Source of the DNA: Bradyrhizobium monzae
Lineage (GTDB): Bacteria > Pseudomonadota > Alphaproteobacteria > Rhizobiales > Xanthobacteraceae
Assembly (NCBI RefSeq): GCF_021458635.1
Contig: NZ_JAIRDQ010000001.1
Coordinates: 1,818,917 to 1,882,916 of the forward strand
Direction of reading: 5' to 3'
Length of the DNA stretch: 64,000 nt
Numbering within the stretch: position 1 is the first letter of the stretch; every line of letters begins with the position of its first letter. Below the pieces are notes generated by a model, which was not told the origin of the DNA, searched no databases, and saw only the letters and a program-made list of their open reading frames with translations. Shown here piece after piece: positions 26,302 through 36,071 of the stretch. The position numbers and the translations under genes were made by a program.

Positions 26302-28386
26302 TCAGGCCGCCTTTCGTTCCATGACGATGCTGCCGGCACCGTCGATATGGGCGTCAAAACTGTTCGAGACGAAGGTGGACGTTTCGTCCTCGGCGATCAC
26401 GGCAGGACCCGCAATCGTCGCGCCCGGCGCCATGTCCTCGCGGCGATAGAGCGGGATCTCGATCACCTCGCCTGCGCGGCCATCGAAGAATTTACGGCTG
26501 CCCGACGCTTTGCCCGCGGGCTTGCGCGTGACGGCCGCGACCGTGGGCGGATTCCGCGCCTCGGTGGTCGCAAGCACCGACCAGCTCAGCACCTCGATCG
26601 CGGCGCCCGGGATCGGACGCTCGAACATCGCCGAGTAGTCCGCCTCGAATTTCTGGCGCAGACCGGCGAGATCGGCTGATGTCAGCGGCCGGTTCGGCAG
26701 CTCGACAGTGATCTCGTGGCCCTGGCCGACATAGCGCATGAACGCCGCGCGGCGTTCGCGCACCGGCGCACCGGCCGCACCGGGCTCGACCAGCGCGCGT
26801 GCTTCGGTCACCATCTCCTGAAGCAGGTCGGAGACAGCGCCTGTATCGAAATCGTCGAGCCGGACGTGGCGGCTGCGCACGAGCTCATAGGCGATCGGCG
26901 CTGCGAGGAAGCCAACGGCCGAGCCGACACCGGCATTCGACGGCACGATCACCCTGGAAACGCCGATCTTCTCGGCGACACGCGCGGCGTGGAGCGGCGC
27001 TGCGCCGCCGAAGGCGATCAGCGTATGCTGGCCGACGATCTCGCCGCGCTCGACGGCATGCACGCGCGCGGCGCTCGCCATGTTCTCGCAGACGACCTCG
27101 TGCACGGCATAAGCCGCGGTTTCCGCCGAAAGGCCGAGTGCTTCGCCGACATCGCGCAGCAGCGCTTGTTTGGAAAGCTCTGGATCGAGCTTGATCGTGC
27201 CTGCCGCAAACGTATCAGGGTCGATCATGCCGAGCGCGACGTCCGCATCGGTCACGGCCGGGCGCTGGCCGCCGCGGCCGTAGCAGGCGGGTCCGGGCTC
27301 AGACGAGGCGCTCTCGGGGCCGACAGTCACACGCTTCATCGCATCGACATGGGCGATCGAGCCGCCGCCGGCGCCAATCTCGACCATCTCGATCACGGGG
27401 ATGCGGACCGGCAGGCCGGAGCCTTTCAGGAAGCGCGCTGCGCGGTCGACCTCGAACACGCGCGAGGTCTCGGGCTGGTATCTCTCGATCAGACAGATCT
27501 TTGCGGTGGTGCCGCCCATGTCGAAGGAGAGCACCTTGCTCTCGCCAAGACGCGCCGCGATCTGCGCCGCGAAGATGGCACCGCCGGCGGGGCCGGATTC
27601 GACCAGACGCACGGGAAAGCGCCGCGCCGTCTCGATCGAAGTGACGCCGCCGCCGGAGGTGACGAGATAGATGGCGCCGCGATACTGCTCGACCTGCAAG
27701 GCATCGGACATGCGGGCGAGATAGCCATCGATCAGCGGCTGCACATAGGCGTTGGCGACCGCCGTCGAGGTGCGCTCGTATTCGCGGATCTCGGGGCACA
27801 CCGCGGAGGACACCGTCACGGAGATGCCGGGCATCTCCTCACCGAGGATCGCGGCGGCGCGGCGCTCATGCTCGGGATTGGCGTAGGAATGCAGGAACGC
27901 GATCGCGACGCTCTCGACCTTCAGCTCACGCAATCTCGGCGCGAGCGCGCGCACGGCGGCTTCGTCCAGCGGGAGGCGAACGGCGCCGTGGGCGTCGATG
28001 CGCTCGGGCACGGTGAAGCGCAAGCTGCGCGGCGCCAGCGGCTTCGGCTTGTCGATGGAAAGGTCATACTGGTCATAACGGCTCTCGGTGCCGATATCGA
28101 GCACGTCGCGAAAGCCGTCGGTCGCGATCAGTGCCGTCTTGGCGCCGCGCCGCTCGATGATGGCGTTGGTCGCGAGAGTCGTGCCGTGGATGAACACGTC
28201 GATGTCGCTGATATGCGCGCGCGCATCGGTGAGGATGAGCCGCATGCCGTCCAGCACCGCCTGCTCGGGCCGCTGCGGCGTCGTCAGCACCTTGCGCGTC
28301 TTGCGCACCTCGCCCACGTCCAGCACGATATCCGTGAACGTGCCACCGATATCGACGGCAAGCCGCACTTCGGCTCCCTCAAGCAT
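26302..28386 (-). CDS. hyuA: Hydantoinase/oxoprolinase family protein (HyuA)
   Basis: The 694-aa A subunit carrying the ATP-binding fold of the sugar-kinase/Hsp70 type: VRLAVDIGGTFTDIVLDVGE at the N-terminus, IHGTTLATNAIIERRGAKTA (about residue 75) and VLSFDMGGTTAKICLIE (about 290), then EIGAGGGSIA and SEPGPACYGRGG. Length is normal. I set the start at ATG 28386 (CAGGA just upstream); the frame is open to 28443. Together with hyuB it cleaves a cyclic amide with ATP hydrolysis. No hydantoin transporter or carbamoylase is adjacent; a separate hydantoin-type operon lies at 45.5-54.4 kb. Confidence 0.93.
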   Translation of the reverse strand: MLEGAEVRLAVDIGGTFTDIVLDVGEVRKTRKVLTTPQRPEQAVLDGMRLILTDARAHISDIDVFIHGTTLATNAIIERRGAKTALIATDGFRDVLDIGTESRYDQYDLSIDKPKPLAPRSLRFTVPERIDAHGAVRLPLDEAAVRALAPRLRELKVESVAIAFLHSYANPEHERRAAAILGEEMPGISVTVSSAVCPEIREYERTSTAVANAYVQPLIDGYLARMSDALQVEQYRGAIYLVTSGGGVTSIETARRFPVRLVESGPAGGAIFAAQIAARLGESKVLSFDMGGTTAKICLIERYQPETSRVFEVDRAARFLKGSGLPVRIPVIEMVEIGAGGGSIAHVDAMKRVTVGPESASSEPGPACYGRGGQRPAVTDADVALGMIDPDTFAAGTIKLDPELSKQALLRDVGEALGLSAETAAYAVHEVVCENMASAARVHAVERGEIVGQHTLIAFGGAAPLHAARVAEKIGVSRVIVPSNAGVGSAVGFLAAPIAYELVRSRHVRLDDFDTGAVSDLLQEMVTEARALVEPGAAGAPVRERRAAFMRYVGQGHEITVELPNRPLTSADLAGLRQKFEADYSAMFERPIPGAAIEVLSWSVLATTEARNPPTVAAVTRKPAGKASGSRKFFDGRAGEVIEIPLYRREDMAPGATIAGPAVIAEDETSTFVSNSFDAHIDGAGSIVMERKAA

Positions 28387-28527
28387 TCCTGAACACTCCG
28401 TGATGATCGTGAAACTGGGGGTCAAACCCGCAGCAATTTTCATACCAGCGACAGTGCAAATGGTGAAGCCATCCGCCCCCTCCGCGTGGCACCTATGCGA
28501 TAGGAGAGTGCCGCGAAGTCCGTCCGA

Positions 28528-29334
28528 TCAGAGCAAAAATGCCAGCGCCGCCTCGCAGCGCTCCTCGACCTTGAGCGTCAGGAGATCGTCGGCACGGGTG
28601 CGTCCGAGATTGATCGCGGCGATCGGAATCTGCCGATCTGCGGCAGTCTTCACGAAGCGGAAGCCGGAATAGACCATCAGTGACGACCCGACGATCAGCA
28701 TCGCATCGGCCTGCGCCAGATGGTCCTGCGCGGTCGCGACCACGTCGCGCGGGACGTTCTCGCCGAAGAACACGACGTCGGGCTTGAGGATGCCGCCGCA
28801 GGCTTCGCAAGCAGGCACCTTGAACGACGAGAAATCCGCATGCTCCAAATCGGCGTCGCCATCAGGCGCGTCCGCCGCATCGAGCGTCAGCCATTCCGCG
28901 TTGGCGCGGCCAAGCGCGTCCTGGAATTCATTGCGCGGCGTCTTGGCGCCGCAACCCATGCAGCGGACCAGGTCGAGCCGTCCGTGCAAATCGATCACCT
29001 GCCGGTGGCCGGCGGATTGATGCAGCCGGTCGACATTCTGGGTCAGCAGCATCTCGCAGCGCCCATTGGCCTCGAGCCGCGCGAGCGCATGATGCGCATT
29101 GTTCGGGCGAGCCTGGCCGAACCGCCGCCAGCCGATCAGGCTGCGCGCCCAGTAGCGCCGGCGCGTGTGCTCTTCGGACATGAAGGCCTGGAAGTTGACC
29201 GGCTGGGTCCGCTTCCAGTTGCCTTGACCGTCGCGGTAGTCGGGAATGCCCGAATTGGTGCTGCAGCCGGCGCCGGTCAGCACGAACAGGCGTTCGTTCC
29301 GGCCGATAAAGTCTTCAAGCGGATGATCTGCCAT
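28528..29334 (-). CDS. Sir2-family NAD-dependent protein deacylase
   Basis: A 268-aa sirtuin. NAD-binding motifs GAGCSTNSGIPDYR (about residue 20) and TQNVDRLHQSAG (about 98) are intact; the catalytic His is in VIDLHGRLDLVRC, and the four zinc cysteines are in CMGC (about 125) and CEACGG (about 180). GSSLMVYSGF and INLGRTRAD complete the NAD site. It would remove acyl groups from lysines, consuming NAD. The frame stays open 222 bases further upstream without protein-like composition; ATG 29334 matches family starts. The gene appears monocistronic. Confidence 0.93.
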   Translation of the reverse strand: MADHPLEDFIGRNERLFVLTGAGCSTNSGIPDYRDGQGNWKRTQPVNFQAFMSEEHTRRRYWARSLIGWRRFGQARPNNAHHALARLEANGRCEMLLTQNVDRLHQSAGHRQVIDLHGRLDLVRCMGCGAKTPRNEFQDALGRANAEWLTLDAADAPDGDADLEHADFSSFKVPACEACGGILKPDVVFFGENVPRDVVATAQDHLAQADAMLIVGSSLMVYSGFRFVKTAADRQIPIAAINLGRTRADDLLTLKVEERCEAALAFLL

Positions 29335-29603
29335 GGCGCAGATGTAGTCCGCGCCACCAGGTTTTGCCAGATCACCCGCGCTCCGGGCAGCGATCCGTCC
29401 ATCATTGCGTTGCGGACCCTGCCGGCTGTTTTCGAAGGCCCACCCGGCTTCGGCGGCGCAGCCTGCTTCTGCGACATGGTGGTCTTGCTCGCGGGCGCAG
29501 CAGGCGCCACCGGCGCGGATTGGCCGAGCGACAACGACACACCGAACACGCGCCATAGTCCTTCGACCGGTGCAAACGCGACGCGTCGCGGCTTCGATCG
29601 GAG

Positions 29604-30440
29604 CTAGCTCGCCCAGTTATCGCGAAACTCCGGGAATAGCGTCAGGCCGCCGCAGGCGTAGATGGTCTGTCCGGTGATGTAGCTGGCATCATCCGAGGCG
29701 AGGAAGGCGAACACGGCGGCGATCTCTTCCGGCGTACCGACACGCCCAAGCGGGATATGGCTCGCGACGTTGGCGCGCTTCTCGGCATCGCCGGTCCAGG
29801 CCGCATTGATCGGCGTGTCGATCGCGCCGGGACCGACCGCATTGACGCGGATGCCGCGGTCGGCAAATTCCAGTGCCAGCGTGCGGGTCAGATTGGCCAT
29901 GCCGCCCTTGCTGATCGAATAGGCGAGATAGCCCGGCTTCGGAACGATCTGGTGGACGCTGGAGCAGTTGATGATGCTGCCGCCTCCGCCGCGCGCGACG
30001 AAATGCGCCAGCGCCTTCTGCGCGCAGAGCACGGCGCCGTTGAGATTGACGTCGATGATACGGCGATAGGTTTCGATGTCGAGCGCCTCGCTCGGCGATT
30101 CCCGCTGGAAGCCGGCATTGTTGACGAGACAGTCGAGGCGCTTCCAGCGCGCCAGCACCATCTCGAACATCGCAGCCACCTCTTGCTCGTTGCTGACGTC
30201 GGCCTTGACGATGACATGGTCGAGCTTGCCGTGGCCGCGATCGCCCGATCCCGTCCTTGCGAGCGCAAGCGTCTCCTCCGCCTTCTCGGGATGATCGACA
30301 TAATTGATGGCGACGGTCGCTCCTTCCTGGGCGAGCCTGACAGCAACGGCGCGGCCGATGCCCTGGGAGGCACCGGTCACCAGCGCATATCGGCCGGCGA
30401 GGCGTGAGGGAAAGGTGGTTGAGAGATCGGTCTGTGGCAT
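29604..30440 (-). CDS. SDR-family oxidoreductase (glucose 1-dehydrogenase-like)
   Basis: A 278-aa classical short-chain dehydrogenase: TGASQGIG (about residue 22), NNAG (about 110), catalytic Ser in INCSSVHQIVP and YSISK (about 180), with C-terminal TGQTIYACGGLTLFPEF. The GGLTLFP ending is the mark of the glucose/aldose dehydrogenase-like branch. A 10-residue insertion (RTGSGDRGHGK) sits after the second beta strand. GGAGAAAG lies 4 bases before ATG 30440. It is 72 bp downstream of the permease gene and in the same direction, so the two may be co-expressed. Confidence 0.9.
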   Translation of the reverse strand: MPQTDLSTTFPSRLAGRYALVTGASQGIGRAVAVRLAQEGATVAINYVDHPEKAEETLALARTGSGDRGHGKLDHVIVKADVSNEQEVAAMFEMVLARWKRLDCLVNNAGFQRESPSEALDIETYRRIIDVNLNGAVLCAQKALAHFVARGGGGSIINCSSVHQIVPKPGYLAYSISKGGMANLTRTLALEFADRGIRVNAVGPGAIDTPINAAWTGDAEKRANVASHIPLGRVGTPEEIAAVFAFLASDDASYITGQTIYACGGLTLFPEFRDNWAS

Positions 30441-30512
30441 AAGCTTTCTCCGGGATGCATCATCATGGACGGAACCAGCGTTTTGTTCCATCCATCAGCG
30501 CATCCCTGGGAT

Positions 30513-31832
30513 TCATTCCGCGCGGCGCGCGATCGGAGAGGTCAGGATCTGGTAGAGAATAATGGCGCCGAAGGTGGCGGTGCCGATTCCGCCGATCGTG
30601 AACGCACCGAATCTGAGCGTGAGATCGCCGGCGCCCGCGGTCAGCGCCACGGCGACGGTGATCAGGTTCGCCGGGTTCGCGAAATCGACCTTGTTCTCGA
30701 CCCAGATCCGGCCCGCCATCGCCGCGATCAATCCGAACAGCACGATCGAGAGGCCGCCGATGACGGGGCCGGGGATCGACAGGATCAGCGCGCCGAATTT
30801 CGGCGAGAAGCCGAGCAGCAGCGACACCGTCGCAGCGAAGGCGAACAGCAGGGTCGAATAGACCTTCGTCGCCGCCATGACGCCGATGTTCTCGGCATAG
30901 GTGGTGACACCTGTGCCGCCGCCGCAGGCGGCCACGATCGTCGCGAGGCTGTCGGCGAACAGCGCGCGGCCGAGATAGCCATCGAGGCTCCGGCCCGTCA
31001 TGGCGCCGACCGCCTTGATGTGACCGAGGTTCTCGGCGACGAGAATGACCGCAACCGGTGCGATCAGGACAATCGCGTCCGCATGGAAGGTCGGCGTCGT
31101 AAAGTTCGGCAGGCCGAACCACGGCGCGGCCGAGAGCTGCGTGAAGTCGATCGGCTTGCCGAAGTCGAGGCCGTTCGCAAACAGCAGGTACAACAGATAT
31201 CCACCAATCGCGCCGAGGATGATGGGCAGGCGGCGCCACAGGCCCGGGGCAGCCACGGCAACCACGCCGATGATCAGGACCGTCGCGAGCCCGATCCAGG
31301 TTTCAAACGCATTGGCGCTCACCGCCTTGACCGCCACGGGTGCGAGGTTGAGGCCGATCGCGGCGACCACGGCGCCGGTGACGGCCGGCGGCATCAGCCG
31401 CTCGACCCAACCGATCCCCGACCACATCACGATCAGGGCGATCACACCGTACAGCACCCCGGCTCCGACGATGCCGCCGAGTGCAACGGAGATGTTTGGG
31501 TTTGGCCCCTGCCCGGCATAGCCTGTCGCGGCGATGACGACGGCGATGAACGCGAAGCTCGAGCCGAGATAGCTCGGCACCCGCCCGGCGACGATGACGA
31601 AGAAGATCAGCGTGCCGATGCCGGAGAACAGGACCGCAACGTTGGGATCGAACCCCATCAGCAGCGGTGCGATGATCGTCGACCCCGACATTGCAACGCA
31701 ATGCTGGAGACCGGAGACGATGGTCTGGCCCCACGGCAGCCGCTCCTCAGGCATGATCACGCCCGAGGTCTTCAGCTTCCAACGCGGAAAATAACTATGC
31801 GCCTGCTCGTCCGAGCCCGTTGCGTTCGACAT
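30513..31832 (-). CDS. Uracil/xanthine permease family (RutG/UraA-like) transporter
   Basis: A 439-aa nucleobase transporter of the NCS2/UraA family with about 14 hydrophobic segments. Diagnostic stretches: LPWGQTIVSGLQHCVAMSGS near the N-terminus, the half-helix VILVAENLGHIKAVGAMTGR carrying the conserved Glu, TGVTTYAENIGVMAATKVYS, and SIPGPVIGGLSIVLFGLIAA. Closest in layout to RutG of the pyrimidine-utilisation operon, but the other rut genes are not next to it, so the substrate (uracil or another pyrimidine/purine) is inferred. Divergent from dctA. Confidence 0.9.
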   Translation of the reverse strand: MSNATGSDEQAHSYFPRWKLKTSGVIMPEERLPWGQTIVSGLQHCVAMSGSTIIAPLLMGFDPNVAVLFSGIGTLIFFVIVAGRVPSYLGSSFAFIAVVIAATGYAGQGPNPNISVALGGIVGAGVLYGVIALIVMWSGIGWVERLMPPAVTGAVVAAIGLNLAPVAVKAVSANAFETWIGLATVLIIGVVAVAAPGLWRRLPIILGAIGGYLLYLLFANGLDFGKPIDFTQLSAAPWFGLPNFTTPTFHADAIVLIAPVAVILVAENLGHIKAVGAMTGRSLDGYLGRALFADSLATIVAACGGGTGVTTYAENIGVMAATKVYSTLLFAFAATVSLLLGFSPKFGALILSIPGPVIGGLSIVLFGLIAAMAGRIWVENKVDFANPANLITVAVALTAGAGDLTLRFGAFTIGGIGTATFGAIILYQILTSPIARRAE

Positions 31833-31911
31833 ATTTCCCCCATTGCGGTGCAGCGATTGATCTTCGTGCGATCCGACAAAAATGTGATTGTTGCTTATGC
31901 GGCGAACATCA

Positions 31912-31927
31912 CATGATGTAAATCATG
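31912..31927. promoter_or_regulatory. Perfect palindrome upstream of dctA, possible CRP/FNR-type site
   Basis: CATGAT-GTAA-ATCATG, 6-bp arms with a 4-base spacer, ending 29 bases before the dctA ATG. The core TGAT-N4-ATCA matches the FNR/FixK pattern except for the outer T/A positions. Confidence 0.35.
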
Positions 31928-31956
31928 CAAGATCAATGCGTTCCGGGGCAAGTCAT

Positions 31957-33285
31957 ATGACACAAGTCGCGATCCAGCCAGCCGTCCACCGCCGGCATCA
32001 GCCCTGGTACAAGATCCTCTACGTCCAGGTGCTGATCGCGATCGCGCTCGGGGTGCTGATCGGCTATTTCTATCCAGACCTCGGCAAGGCGCTGAAGCCG
32101 CTCGGCGACGGCTTCATCGCGCTGATCAAGATGATGATCGCACCGGTGATCTTCTGCACCGTGGTGCACGGCATCTCCTCGATGGGCGACCTCAAGCGCG
32201 TCGGCCGGGTCGGGCTGAAGTCGCTGATCTATTTCGAGACGGTCTCGACCGTCGCGCTCGCCGTCGGCCTGCTGGTCGGCGAAGTGCTCCAGCCCGGGCA
32301 CGGCTTCAACATCGATCCCGCCACCATCGATCCGAAGTCGGTCGCGACCTACGTCACCAAGGCCAAGGAAGAGGGTATCGTCGCCCATCTGATGGCGATC
32401 ATCCCCGACAGTTATGTCGGCGCGATCGCGCGGGGTGACCTCTTGCAGGTGCTGCTGATCTCGATCCTCTCCGGCTTCGCCATCGCCCTTCTCGGCAAGG
32501 CCGGCGAGCCGATTGCGGGGGCGGTCGACAAGGCCGCAAAGATGTTCTTCGGCATCATTCGCCTCATCGTTCGCGTCGCGCCGATCGGCGCCTTCGGCGC
32601 GATGGCGTTCACCGTCGGCGCCTACGGCCTCGGTTCGCTGCTTAACCTCATAGCGTTGATCGGAACCTTCTATCTCACCAGCATCCTGTTCGTGCTGATC
32701 GTGCTCGGCTCGATCGCCCGGCTCGCGGGCTTCTCGATCCTGCGCTTCATCGCCTACATCAAGGACGAACTCTTGATCGTGCTCGGCACCTCGTCGTCGG
32801 AGACGGTGCTGCCGCAGATGATCCAGAAGATGGAGCATCTCGGCGCCTCGCGCTCGGTGGTCGGCCTCGTCATCCCGACCGGCTACAGCTTCAACCTCGA
32901 CGGCACCAACATCTATATGACGCTGGCGACGCTGTTCCTCGCGCAGGCGACCAACACGCATCTGACCATCTGGCAGGAGCTCGGCATTCTGGGCATCGCC
33001 ATGATCACCTCGAAGGGCGCCTCCGGCGTGACCGGCGCCGGCTTCATCACGCTCGCCGCGACGCTCTCGATCGTGCCCGACATTCCGATCCAGTCGATCG
33101 CAATCCTGGTCGGCATCGACAAGTTCATGAGCGAATGCCGCGCGCTGACCAATTTGATCGGCAACGGCGTCGCCTGCGTCGTGATCAGCATCTCGGAAGG
33201 AGAGCTCGATCGCGAGGCGCTGCACGAGACCATGGCGCATCCGCTGGAGATGGGCGAAGCGCTGGAACCTGGCGGCAGCGCGTAA
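31957..33285 (+). CDS. dctA: C4-dicarboxylate transporter DctA
   Basis: A 442-aa inner-membrane symporter taking up succinate, fumarate and malate with protons or sodium. The dicarboxylate/amino acid:cation symporter family is clear from [17 protein letters not shown], the serine-rich hairpin [12 protein letters not shown], the substrate/cation motif [20 protein letters not shown], and [20 protein letters not shown]. Length is as expected for DctA. In rhizobia it feeds bacteroids, but no dctBD genes are next to it. An in-frame ATG at 31936 is an alternative start. A strong terminator follows at 33405. Confidence 0.95.
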   Translation: MTQVAIQPAVHRRHQPWYKILYVQVLIAIALGVLIGYFYPDLGKALKPLGDGFIALIKMMIAPVIFCTVVHGISSMGDLKRVGRVGLKSLIYFETVSTVALAVGLLVGEVLQPGHGFNIDPATIDPKSVATYVTKAKEEGIVAHLMAIIPDSYVGAIARGDLLQVLLISILSGFAIALLGKAGEPIAGAVDKAAKMFFGIIRLIVRVAPIGAFGAMAFTVGAYGLGSLLNLIALIGTFYLTSILFVLIVLGSIARLAGFSILRFIAYIKDELLIVLGTSSSETVLPQMIQKMEHLGASRSVVGLVIPTGYSFNLDGTNIYMTLATLFLAQATNTHLTIWQELGILGIAMITSKGASGVTGAGFITLAATLSIVPDIPIQSIAILVGIDKFMSECRALTNLIGNGVACVVISISEGELDREALHETMAHPLEMGEALEPGGSA

Positions 33286-33404
33286 CGCGCCGCTCGACGG
33301 CACGAGTGTCCGGTTCCGTTGCGGTAGTTTCCCGGAGTGGTCAATTGGTGCAGCACGCGTCACAACAACGGCGTTGGGATCACCGATTGATACTCATTCA
33401 TTCC

Positions 33405-33438
33405 ACCCGACGCGCTGGGGGCAGAGCGTCGGGTTTTT
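33405..33438 (+). terminator. Rho-independent terminator after dctA
   Basis: A 9-bp stem ACCCGACGC/GCGTCGGGT with a 12-base loop, followed by a run of five T on the plus strand. Confidence 0.85.
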
Positions 33439-33469
33439 GAAAGATTGCAGCAGTATCTGCGGGGCGGGA

Positions 33470-34210
33470 TCAGATGATCCCGCCATTGGCGCGCAGCACC
33501 TGCCCATTGATCCAGCCGCCATCGGGGCCCACGAGGAACGAGACCGCGGCAGCGACATCCGTGGGCTGGCCGAGCCGTTCCAACGGCGCGAGCTTCGCGA
33601 GGTGGTCGATCACCTCCGGCGTCTTGCCATCCAGAAACAGCTTCGTTGCAGTCGGCCCGGGCGCCACCGCATTCACAGTGATGTTGCGGCCACGCAACTC
33701 CTTGGCCAGCACATGGGTCAGAGCCTCGACCGCCGCCTTCGTCGCAGCATAGACGCCGTAGGTCGGAGACAAGAGGCCGGCCTGGCTCGACGACAGATTG
33801 ACGATGCGACCGCCGTTGCGCAGCCGGCGCGCCGCCTCGCGCAGCGTGTTGAAGGTACCCTTCAGGTTGATCGCGATCTGGCTGTCGAAGACGGCATCAT
33901 CGGTGTCGGCAAGAGCCGCGAGCCGCATGACACCGGCATTGTTGACCAGCACGTCGACGCCGCCGAACGCGCTCTCCGCCGCGTCGAACATCCGCGCCAC
34001 GGCGGCGGGGTCGCTGACGTCGGCCTGCGCGGTGATGGCCCGGCCGCCGGCCTGCGCGATCTTGCCGGCCAGCGCCTCCGCTTCAGCTGCGCTGCCGGCA
34101 TAATTAATGACAACGGCAAAGCCGTCGCCGGCGATCCGTTCGGCGATCGCAGTCCCAATGCCGCGCGACCCCCCGGTGACAATCGCGACCTTTTTGTTTG
34201 CGTTGGACAT
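33470..34210 (-). CDS. SDR-family oxidoreductase
   Basis: A 246-aa classical short-chain dehydrogenase: TGGSRGIG (about residue 12), NNAG (about 90), Ser in VNLSSSQAG, YAATK (about 155) as the catalytic pair, and WINGQVLRANGGII at the C-terminus, typical of FabG-like proteins annotated as 3-oxoacyl-ACP reductases. It is flanked by the convergent dctA terminator and a 115-bp gap to the ABC-F gene, so probably monocistronic. Substrate unknown. Confidence 0.9.
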   Translation of the reverse strand: MSNANKKVAIVTGGSRGIGTAIAERIAGDGFAVVINYAGSAAEAEALAGKIAQAGGRAITAQADVSDPAAVARMFDAAESAFGGVDVLVNNAGVMRLAALADTDDAVFDSQIAINLKGTFNTLREAARRLRNGGRIVNLSSSQAGLLSPTYGVYAATKAAVEALTHVLAKELRGRNITVNAVAPGPTATKLFLDGKTPEVIDHLAKLAPLERLGQPTDVAAAVSFLVGPDGGWINGQVLRANGGII

Positions 34211-34325
34211 TTGCCTTCTCCGTGGTTCCCGACCGCTGCCTGCGGCTGACGTGGAGGATTTGCGCCTTTTCCGGCGAAAGATAATCGGCCAGCGGCCGGT
34301 ATCATTGTTCTGCCCGACCGAACAA

Positions 34326-35912
34326 TCACCCCGAGGCGGCGAGATCGACGCGGCGCGTGACCCCGATAGCCCTTAGGAACGCCTCGTCATGGCTGACGAC
34401 GAGCAGCGCGCCGTCATAGGCGTGCAAGCCGGCTTCCACGGCTTCGATCGAGTCGATGTCCAGATGATTGGTCGGCTCGTCCAGGATCAGCAGTGACGGT
34501 GGGGTCGATCCGCCAAGTACGCAGGCGAGCCCCGCACGAAACAGCTGCCCACCGCTCAGGCTGCCGACGATCTGCAGGGCCGCATCGGCGCGAAACATGA
34601 AGCGCGCCAGCGCGGCATGGCATTCGTTGGCGCCCGCCCTCGGATTGAGGCGCCCGAAATTGTCCAGGATCGAGATCGCGGGATCGAGCAGGCTGACCTT
34701 CTGGTCGAACTGCGCGAAGTCCGGCCTGACCCGCACGGTGCCCAAGAGAGGGCGCAATTCGCCCGCGATGAGCTTCAGCAGCGTCGTCTTGCCGGAGCCG
34801 TTGGGTCCGACAATCGCGATCCGCTCCGGGCCGACGATCGAGAGCGACAGATCACGCAGGATCGGCCGCTCCGGCTGATAACCCGCACTGACGCGATCGA
34901 GCCAAACCACCTCCCTCCCCGCCGGCAGCTGCGTCGAGGACAGCTTGACGGACAGCGGCTGGAGGATCTCGATGCGCCGGCGCGCGGTTTCGAGCGCATC
35001 AAGCGCCTCCGCGCGCCGCCGCTCGGTGATCTGCGCAGTCTTGCCGCCGCTGTCCTCGCTGCGATCCCGTCGCGCACCAGCAAGAATACGCGGCATGTCG
35101 CCCTTGGCGCGCGTCTTCTTGCCGCCGCTGTCCTTGCGCGCCTTGCGTTCGGCCGCCTCCTGCGCCTTGCCGTCGATCTCGGACAGATGTTTCTCGGCAT
35201 GCGCGAGGTCGTGCCTGACCGCCGCGAGCTCGACGGACTTCTGCGCGCGGTAGCTGCTCCAATTGCCGCCATAGCGCGTCGCGCCGAGCGAGGTCAGCTC
35301 GACGATGGCGTCCATCGTCTCGAGCAGGGCCCGGTCATGGCTGACGACGATCGCGCCGCCGCGCCATGCGGCCAGGAGATCGATCACGGCACGGCGCCCG
35401 TCCCGATCGAGATTGTTGGTGGGCTCATCCAGCAGGAAGTCCGGCTCGGCGAAGAGCAGCGCGGCGAGACGGGCGCGCGTGACCTGCCCGCCCGACAAGC
35501 GATCCAATTCCGTGTCGGGCGCGACATCAAACCCAACGCGGGCCAGGGCGGATGCGATCCGCGTCTCGAGAGTCCAGTCGGCATCGGCGACATCCTCGGC
35601 CGAGGCATCGCCGCGCTCGGCACGGCGCAGCAGGTCCAGGGCATCGCGCGCGCCGAAGAGGTCAACGACCGTCGCGCCCGCGCGGATCTGAGCGTCCTGG
35701 CGCAGGAGCCCGACGCTGCCGTTGGCGATCACGCGCCCCGACTGCGGCACGTGCTCGCCCGTTATCGCGGCGAGCAGAGTTGTCTTGCCGACACCATTGC
35801 GGCCGACGAGACCGGCTCGCTCGGAGCCGAAGGTCAGATCGATGTTGGAGAGAAGCGAGCGGCCGTCAGGCGTGGACAGCGAAAGGCGCGACAGGATGAT
35901 TGAAGCAGGCAT
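34326..35912 (-). CDS. ABC-F family ATP-binding protein
   Basis: A 528-aa protein with two ATP-binding domains and no membrane segment, the ABC-F layout of ribosome-associated ATPases. Domain 1: Walker A GRNGVGKTT (about residue 37), LSGGQVTRARLA, DEPTNNLD. Domain 2: GPNGSGKTT (about 350), LSGGQLFRAGLA, DEPTNHLD. The linker (about 230-300) is rich in Lys, Arg and Glu, as in the ribosome-inserted arm. Start ATG 35912 has GGGGA about 6 bases upstream. Upstream the frame opens to 36008, and a short leader frame starting MDFYPDRNADP overlaps; translation of the leader could control the gene, as in antibiotic-resistance ABC-F genes. Confidence 0.9.
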   Translation of the reverse strand: MPASIILSRLSLSTPDGRSLLSNIDLTFGSERAGLVGRNGVGKTTLLAAITGEHVPQSGRVIANGSVGLLRQDAQIRAGATVVDLFGARDALDLLRRAERGDASAEDVADADWTLETRIASALARVGFDVAPDTELDRLSGGQVTRARLAALLFAEPDFLLDEPTNNLDRDGRRAVIDLLAAWRGGAIVVSHDRALLETMDAIVELTSLGATRYGGNWSSYRAQKSVELAAVRHDLAHAEKHLSEIDGKAQEAAERKARKDSGGKKTRAKGDMPRILAGARRDRSEDSGGKTAQITERRRAEALDALETARRRIEILQPLSVKLSSTQLPAGREVVWLDRVSAGYQPERPILRDLSLSIVGPERIAIVGPNGSGKTTLLKLIAGELRPLLGTVRVRPDFAQFDQKVSLLDPAISILDNFGRLNPRAGANECHAALARFMFRADAALQIVGSLSGGQLFRAGLACVLGGSTPPSLLILDEPTNHLDIDSIEAVEAGLHAYDGALLVVSHDEAFLRAIGVTRRVDLAASG

Positions 35913-36008
35913 GGAATTCCCCGTGAGCAAAGCGGATCGGCGTTGCGGTCGGGGTAAAAATCCATGGCTTCGAATATCCTTGTTGAGGAGCTCTCTAATT
36001 AGTCCCAT
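35913..36008 (-). promoter_or_regulatory. 5' leader of the ABC-F gene with a possible upstream ORF
   Basis: The leader has AAGGAT followed by ATG at 35965 that starts a frame reading MDFYPDRNADPLCSRGIP and overlapping the ABC-F start in another frame. A translated leader peptide is possible; this is inference. Confidence 0.3.
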
Positions 36009-36071
36009 CGCGGCGCGAGATCAAGCTTGAGGGGATGACAACGCGCCGGGCACAGTCATCCCCCAGCGGGA

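Noticed and set aside
24887..26449. Long plus-strand open frame opposite hyuB (520 codons)
   Set aside because: Composition is Arg/Asp/His/Gly-rich in the pattern expected of antisense frames in high-GC genes, with no ribosome site and no family motif; hyuB on the other strand is certain. The same holds for long frames opposite tolB, tolA, hyuA, dctA and the rutG-like gene.
29335..29603. Upstream extension of the Sir2 frame and a neighbouring Ala/Pro-rich frame
   Set aside because: The extension is rich in Ala, Gly, Arg and Cys without family similarity, and sirtuin homology starts just after ATG 29334.
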